Below are positions 58,626 to 64,000 of a DNA stretch of 64,000 nt, one piece after another. The stretch comes from Cepaea hortensis (lineage: Eukaryota; Mollusca; Gastropoda; Stylommatophora; Helicidae), in the NCBI GenBank assembly GCA_963921405.1, contig OY992891.1, positions 96,032,489-96,096,488 on the forward strand, read 5' to 3'. Made by a program: the position numbers and the translations under genes. Under the pieces are notes generated by a model. The model was given only the letters and a program-made list of their open reading frames with translations. It did not search any database and was not told where the DNA came from. Each line of letters opens with the position of its first letter. Positions within the stretch are counted from its first letter, which is position 1.

Positions 58626-58690
58626 GTCGCTTTAAAATAGGCACAGATCCACAACTTACATACAATCTATCTACTATATATATATATAGC
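58626..58690. repeat. (TA)n tract and spacer
   Basis: Short spacer ending in a (TA)n run (about 58672-58687) that abuts the next LINE A fragment. Confidence 0.7.
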
Positions 58691-60028
58691 CTTACCCTGG
58701 TGCGAGGAAATGCAGCCTAAAGACAAGTGTCATGGCAGAGTAGACCAGGCCCTAAGCCTTGGTTGGCGGCTGGTCTAGGATCGAAGCTCCGACAGGCGGA
58801 CAATTAGAGCATTGCTTTGCTGATCCGGCAGCTCCTGCAGCTTTTCTTGTTCCAGATGTAGGGGTGTTCCAGATGTAGGGGTGTTCCAGATGTAGGGGTG
58901 TTCCAGATGTAGGGGTGTTCCAGATGTAGGGGTGTTCCAGATGTAGGGGTGTTCCAGATGTAGGGGTGTTCCAGATGTAGGGGTGTTCCAGATGTAGGGG
59001 TGTTCCAGATGTAGGGGTGTTCCAGATGTAGGGGTGTTCCAGATGTAGGGGTGTTCCAGGTGTAGGGGTGTTCCAGATGTAGGGGTGTTCCAGATGTAGG
59101 GGTGTTCCAGGTGTAGGGGTGTTCCAGGTGTAGGGGTGTTCCAGGTGTAGGGGTGTTCCAGGTGTAGGGGTGTTCCAGGTGTAGGGGTGTTCCAGATGTA
59201 GGGGTGTTCCAGATGTAGGGGTGTTCCAGATGTAGGGGTGTTCCAGATGTAGGGGTGTTCCAGATGTAGGGGTGTTCCAGATGTAGGGGTGTTCCAGATG
59301 TAGGGGTGTTCCAGGTGTAGGGGTGTTCCAGGTGTAGGGGTGTTCCAGGTGTAGGGGTGTTCCAGGTGTAGGGGTGTTCCAGATGTAGGGGTGTTCCAGA
59401 TGTAGGGGTGTTCCAGATGTAGGGGTGTTCCAGATGTAGGGGTGTTCCAGATGTAGGGGTGTTCCAGATGTAGGGGTGTTCCAGGTGTAGGGGTGTTCCA
59501 GGTGTAGGGGTGTTCCAGGTGTAGGGGTGTTCCAGGTGTAGGGGTGTTCCAGATGTAGGGGTGTTCCAGGTGTAGGGGTGTTCCAGGTGTAGGGGTGTTC
59601 CAGATGTAGGGGTGTTCCAGATGTAGGGGTGTTCCAGGTGTAGGGGTGTTCCAGGTGTAGGGGTGTTCCAGGTGTAGGGGTGTTCCAGGTGTAGGGGTGT
59701 TCCAGGTGTAGGGGTGTTCCAGGTGTAGGGGTGTTCCAGGTGTAGAGGTGTTCCAGGTGTAGGGGTGGTCCAGGTGTAGGGGTGGTCCAGATGTAGGGGT
59801 GTTCCAGGTGTAGGGGTGTTCCAGATGTAGGGGTGTTCCAGATGTAGGGGTGTTCCAGATGTAGGGGTGTTCCAGATGTAGGGGATTTCCAGATGTAGGG
59901 GTGTTCCAGATGTAGAGGCGTTACTTTTCCTCTGGAGTGAACTAGGCAGGTCGAGGCCATGCAGATGCATGGGCAACACATGGTCTCTATATTTTAGCCC
60001 AGGGTTTGTGCTATGGAGAGGCGATAAC
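58691..60028 (+). mobile_element. LINE A 5'-region fragment with internal expansion
   Basis: Both flanks match the 5' region of LINE A on its sense strand: 58691-58849 corresponds to about 29668-29504, and 59921-60028 to about 29486-29372. The intervening 17-bp segment, single in LINE A, is present 63 times. No LINE coding sequence is included. Confidence 0.9.
58850..59920 (+). repeat. 17-bp minisatellite, exactly 63 units
   Basis: Units TTCCAGATGTAGGGGTG and TTCCAGGTGTAGGGGTG fill 1071 bp, which is 63 x 17. The A and G versions occur in blocks. Seven of the last ten units carry the few other variants. Because 17 is not divisible by 3 and the unit has no stop in any minus-strand frame, two overlapping ORFs of 409 and 421 residues appear; they are artefacts. 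Confidence 0.97.
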
Positions 60029-60270
60029 GGCAAGCAAGACTGGAAACCGTTCGAGTACGGGATGCTCAAGCACGTTCAACTGGTAATTAATAAAATATCA
60101 ATAAATTAGCTGCGAGAGCCCAGGGGCCGAACGCGTACTCTGTGCGCGTAGAGAAATGTATTTGAATGTATAATTACTACTTATATGAATTAAATGAGAC
60201 GGTCCCCACCAGGAGGTAGGGTCGTCAGCTAGTTCCTTATAATTGCGTGTCTGCTAATCGTGCATGATTC
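60029..60270. other. No recognisable feature
   Basis: Intron sequence with no repeat or gene signature that I can name. Confidence 0.5.
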
Positions 60271-60380
60271 GATCACGTCCATCAGGATTGGCTCAATATA
60301 AGGCTCTTGTATCCCCCTCGATCACGTACATCAGGATTGGCTCAGTATATTGCTCTTATATCCCCCTCGATCACGTAATA
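60271..60380 (+). repeat. 49-bp tandem repeat, about 2.2 copies
   Basis: GATCACGT(C/A)CATCAGGATTGG begins at 60271, 60320 and (partial) 60369, a 49-bp period. Confidence 0.88.
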
Positions 60381-60614
60381 TCGGCAATTCTATATTACTA
60401 AATCCTTTTAAAGTCATTACATTTCTAATTGTGGTCAGCCAATGTAGCGACGTGTCCATAATCTAGGTCACACTCAACTGGTCACGGATGATCTCCATCT
60501 CTTGATGTTGCACATACGACTGTTGATCCACATTTCGACGTTAACCTCATGCTTACATTGGTGCCTTTCCATAGACATGACATTAAATGTATGATTTGTC
60601 ATGTTTCTAACCAG

Positions 60615-60917
60615 GCTGCGGACAGAGGGAGCAACCCGAAGCACGGCTTTGCCGCTGTCAACTGCTTCAAGGACTTTTGGTTGTGTGAGCATGAAAATGT
60701 AACCAAGACACCCATGTTTAAACTCTACTCCAATGGATTTAACATGAGCAATATTCCCTATACTCCAGAATTCAACGCTAATCAGATACAAATGCTGATG
60801 ACGATGACTCCGGTACTCACCATGCCCCGAATCGCAATGGGCGTGTTAAAGCAAATGGAAGCAGAAGAGGAATGCACCCCACCAAAAAAGAAAAGCAGGT
60901 GTATGTCGTGTATATGA
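60615..60917 (+). CDS. Thioredoxin-fold protein, exon 2 (probably last)
   Basis: 100 codons and a stop at 60915-60917, starting after an acceptor (TTTCTAACCAG). GFAAVNC is the usual third strand, LCEHENV the following helix, KTP the cis-proline turn, and MFKLYSNG the fourth strand; NANQIQMLM fits the last helix. Joined to exon 1 it gives a full inactive thioredoxin domain in a protein of about 213 residues. The tail CTPPKKKSRCMSCI is basic and Cys-rich. An alternative donor (CAG then GTGTATG) lies at 60899, in which case more exons would be expected outside or beyond the arrays. PDI-like membership is family knowledge; the cellular role is unknown. Confidence 0.62.
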   Translation, partial: AADRGSNPKHGFAAVNCFKDFWLCEHENVTKTPMFKLYSNGFNMSNIPYTPEFNANQIQMLMTMTPVLTMPRIAMGVLKQMEAEEECTPPKKKSRCMSCI

Positions 60918-60924
60918 TATTTCT

Positions 60925-61684
60925 TGGTTGGAGCCACTTGAGCAGTGCTGTGGAGATGGATCTCTCATGACTTCTTGGCTGGAGCCACTTGAGCAGTGCT
61001 GTGGAGATGGATCTCTCATGACTTCTTGGTTGGAGCCACTTGAGCAGTGCTGTGGAGATGGATCTCTCATGACTTCTTGGCTGGAGCCACTTGAGCAGTG
61101 CTGTGGAGATGGATCTCTCATGACTTCTTGGCTGGAGCCACTTGAGCAGTGCTGTGGAGATGGATCTCTCATGACTTCTTGGTTGGAGCCACTTGAGCAG
61201 TGCTGTGGAGATGGATCTCTCATGACTTCTTGGCTGGAGCCACTTGAGCAGTGCTATGGAGATGGATCTCTCATGACTTCTTGGCTGGAGCCACTTGAGC
61301 AGTGCTGTGGAGATGGATCTCTCATGACTTCTTGGTTGGAGCCACTTGAGCAGTGCTGTGGAGATGGATCTCTCATGACTTCTTGGCTGGAGCCACTTGA
61401 GCAGTGCTGTGGAGATGGATCTCTCATGACTTCTTGGTTGGAGCCACTTGAGCAGTGCTGTGGAGATGGATCTCTCATGACTTCTTGGCTGGAGCCACTT
61501 GAGCAGTGCTATGGAGATGGATCTCTCATGACTTCTTGGCTGGAGCCACTTGAGCAGTGCTATGGAGATGGATCTCTCATGACTTCTTGGCTGGAGCCAC
61601 TTGAGCAGTGCTATGGAGTTGGATCTCTCATGACTTCTTGGCTGGAGCCACTTGAGCAGTGCTATGGAGATGGATCTCTCATGA
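60925..61684 (+). repeat. 51-bp tandem array
   Basis: About 15 units of 51 bp (TTCTTGG(C/T)TGGAGCCACTTG...GGATCTCTCATGAC) start only about 8 bp after the stop of exon 2. The period is a multiple of 3, so both strands show open 17-residue repeats (SWLEPLEQCCGDGSLMT on plus). No start context or conserved homolog supports translation. Confidence 0.95.
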
Positions 61685-62815
61685 CAGGTCTCTCATGACT
61701 TCTTGGTTGGAGCCACTTGTGCAGTGCTGTGGAGATGGATCTCTCATGACAGATCTCTCATGACTTCTTGGCTGGAGCCACTTGAGCAGTGCTGTGGAGA
61801 TGGATCTCTCATGACTTCTTGGCTGGAGCCACTTGAGCAGTGCTATGGAGATGGATCTCTCATGACAGATCTCTCATGACTTCTTGGTTGGAGCCACTTG
61901 AGCAGTGCTATGGAGATGGATCTCTCATGACTTCTTGGCTGGAGCCACTTGAGCAGTGCTATGGAGATGGATCTCTCATGACTTCTTGGCTGGAGCCACT
62001 TGAGCAGTGCTATGGAGATGGATCTCTCATGACTTCTTGGCTGGAGCCACTTGAGCAGTGCTATGGAGATGGATCTCTCATGACAGATCTCTCATGACTT
62101 CTTGGTTGGAGCCACTTGAGCAGTGCTATGGAGATGGATCTCTCATGACAGATCTCTCATGACTTCTTGGTTGGAGCCACTTGAGCAGTGCTGTGGAGAT
62201 GGATCTCTCATGACAGATCTCTCATGACTTCTTGGTTGGAGCCACTTGAGCAGTGCTATGGAGATGGATCTCTCATGACAGATCTCTCATGACTTCTTGG
62301 TTGGAGCAACCTGAGCAGTGCTGTGGAGATGGATCTCTCATGACAGATCTCTCATGACTTCTTGGTTGGAGCCACCTGAGCAGTGCTGTGGAGATGGATC
62401 TCTCATGACAGATCTCTCATGACTTCTTGGTTGGAGCCACTTGAGCAGTGCTATGGAGATGGATCTCTCATGACAGATCTCTCATGACTTCTTGGTTGGA
62501 GCAACCTGAGCAGTGCTGTGGAGATGGATCTCTCATGACAGATCTCTCATGACTTCTTGGTTGGAGCCACCTGAGCAGTGCTGTGGAGATGGATCTCTCA
62601 TGACAGATCTCTCATGACTTCTTGGTTGGAGCCACTTGAGCAGTGCTATGGAGATGGATCTCTCATGACAGATCTCTCATGACTTCTTGGTTAGAGCCAC
62701 TTGAGCAGTGCTATGGAGATGGATCTCTCATGACAGATCTCTCATGACTTCTTGGTTGGAGCCACTTGAGCAGTGCTGTGGAGATGGATCTCTCATGACA
62801 GATCTCTCATGACAG
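61685..62815 (+). repeat. 65-bp tandem array derived from the 51-bp unit
   Basis: From 61685 most units carry an extra 14 bp, a duplication of AGATCTCTCATGAC at the unit end, giving a 65-bp period and breaking the open frame. A few 51-bp units remain mixed in at 61760-62080. One unit type has GAGCAACCTGAGC at 62306 and 62490. Confidence 0.93.
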
Positions 62816-63118
62816 ATTTGACATCGAAATGATACAGACATTTATCGTATTTTAAATATCTGGACACTATGAAGAAGTCAAGAAGCAATGCACTAAATAC
62901 GATAATAAAGTCATAAACAATCCACCCGATGCAAAAGACAAATACTTGGTTACGTATCCAAAAGTAAAGAAATAAAAACAAAACTAATATTTAATGTCCG
63001 TTCTGCTTGTCGTTGTTTATATTCTCCAATGTGTTGTGGTCGTCGAATGTGATATATATGCAAATTACATATTACAAAGTGTAACATTTTCAGCGGAATT
63101 CAACTGACTGAATGTCAG
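62816..63118. other. Unique sequence with possible poly(A) signal
   Basis: AT-rich stretch without coding signatures. AATAAA at about 62971 could end a transcript running through the 51/65-bp array, for example from exon 2; this is speculative. Confidence 0.35.
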
Positions 63119-63576
63119 TAAACTCAATGTGCATGCTCAAGAGGATGGAGACGGGGTGGATCCTAAGAGAGTGGTTGCTGTCTCTTTAGCGATCTTGGCT
63201 GACAAAGATTAGTTTCATCTTCGTGCCAGGGCATGCGGGAGTACAAGGGAATGAACGGGCTGACAAGCTCGCAGGTAAGGCTAAGGTGGAGGGCGGACGG
63301 GCCATGGACCAGGCTGACATTCCGAATGCTCTACGAGAAGTAAGACATTTGCGAGAACTAAGTGATGTCTGCGAATCTACAACCATGGTCAGACTGCGAA
63401 AACAGCAAATTAAAAGAGGTGTGGCCAAACAATAACACTACGCAGGAAGCCAGAGAAGATTGATAAACCAACACAGAACTGGCGTCGTTAGCCGCTACAC
63501 GCTGCGAGATTTTCTGTGGCGGTGATCCGAACACTTATGGACTGAATGGTTCGATGTGCAATGAGGATGATCTGTC
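63119..63576 (+). pseudogene. LINE B truncated copy, RNase H end
   Basis: Matches the last 150 codons of the LINE B ORF (starting near the CTCAATG--CATG-TCAAG of 37691) with stops: FVPGHAGVQGNERADKLAGKAKVEGGRAMDQ and SRYTLRDF. It is 5'-truncated and diverged by several percent, so it is not functional. Confidence 0.88.
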
Positions 63577-63720
<144 letters not shown>

Positions 63721-64000
63721 TTTAAAATAATTCCGCTTCAAGTGAGATGGAATAGACGGACATTCAACGTAAGAACAGTTGTATTGTTACAAGTACATCA
63801 TCAAAGTACATGGAAGCAAGCATCATCAACATGCACAGAGCCAATCTGAAACAAATCAATGCATTTAATTGGGTGCGCACTCTAATAACGCAGATGGAAG
63901 ATCTGTTAGGGACGCTAAATGTAAAATACTCCAAGCAAAGACAGCATCTCAGGCTGATAGGCTGGCAGGGAATGCACCTCTTTGTATTAGATTACCTATG
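63721..64000. other. No recognisable feature
   Basis: Unique-looking AT-rich sequence to the window edge; no gene or repeat signature seen. Confidence 0.5.

Larger units (their letters stand above)
54473..60614 (+). other. 6.1-kb phase-0 intron packed with repeats
   Basis: Donor GTAAGT at 54473 and acceptor TTTCTAACCAG ending at 60614; both cuts fall between codons. The inside holds a SINE piece, three LINE fragments, at least five tandem arrays, and (TG)n, (CAT)n and C-run microsatellites, all without conserved coding sequence of a host type. Inferred from the exon match, not from transcript data. Confidence 0.55.

Noticed and set aside
58752..60069. Two overlapping minus-strand ORFs of 409 and 421 residues with HLEHPYIWNTPT repeats
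   Set aside because: The 17-bp unit has no stop in any minus-strand frame, so long ORFs arise by chance from the array.
60928..61698. 256-residue ORF of 17-residue repeats (SWLEPLEQCCGDGSLMT)
   Set aside because: The period is divisible by 3, both strands are open, and the frame collapses where units become 65 bp, so translation is not supported.

Overview
This window looks like repeat-rich nuclear DNA from an invertebrate animal. The evidence is spliced, AT-rich eukaryotic sequence with satellite DNA, several LINE families, tRNA-derived SINEs, hAT transposons and LTR retroelements, and no bacterial gene layout. A mollusc would fit the repertoire, but the species cannot be fixed from sequence alone.

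Layout. (1) Bases 1-40377 are one 25-bp satellite array of about 26 kb, organised in higher-order repeats of roughly 2.3-2.9 kb. Four insertions interrupt it, each with a target-site duplication (TSD): a short LINE-like tail (567-716), a 6.9-kb LTR retroelement on the minus strand (1084-7985), a LINE with an intact endonuclease/reverse transcriptase ORF on the minus strand (25859-29825), and a 5'-truncated LINE with reverse transcriptase and RNase H on the plus strand (34849-38161). (2) Bases 40378-49130 hold SINEs and a second, older LTR element of the same family (41501-48864), which split a tRNA-like SINE. (3) Bases 49130-53898 are nested transposons: a hAT carrying another hAT (49537-52647, perfect 8-bp TSD) that contains a hAT MITE and a SINE, plus a short LINE tail inserted into the outer hAT (53034-53268). 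(4) Bases 54033-60917 contain what I read as the only host gene: two phase-0 exons (54134-54472 and 60615-60917) that together form a thioredoxin-fold domain lacking the CXXC active site. They are separated by a 6.1-kb intron full of LINE fragments, microsatellites and minisatellites. (5) Bases 60925-64000 hold a 51/65-bp tandem array and a truncated LINE copy with a long CTAA-type tail.

The two LTR elements share a polypurine tract, a primer-binding-site type, leader splice signals, a second ORF rich in TQT motifs and a conserved noncoding 3' block. Neither shows a pol gene, so they look like gag-carrying non-autonomous elements that need outside enzymes. In the plus-strand element (element 2) gag is almost gone. 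The minus-strand element (element 1) has identical LTRs and is therefore a recent insertion.

The other main story is repeat birth. A 17-bp segment present once in the 5' region of the intact LINE is expanded to exactly 63 copies in a second fragment of that LINE (58850-59920). Several microsatellites in the window are the 3' tails of LINE copies.
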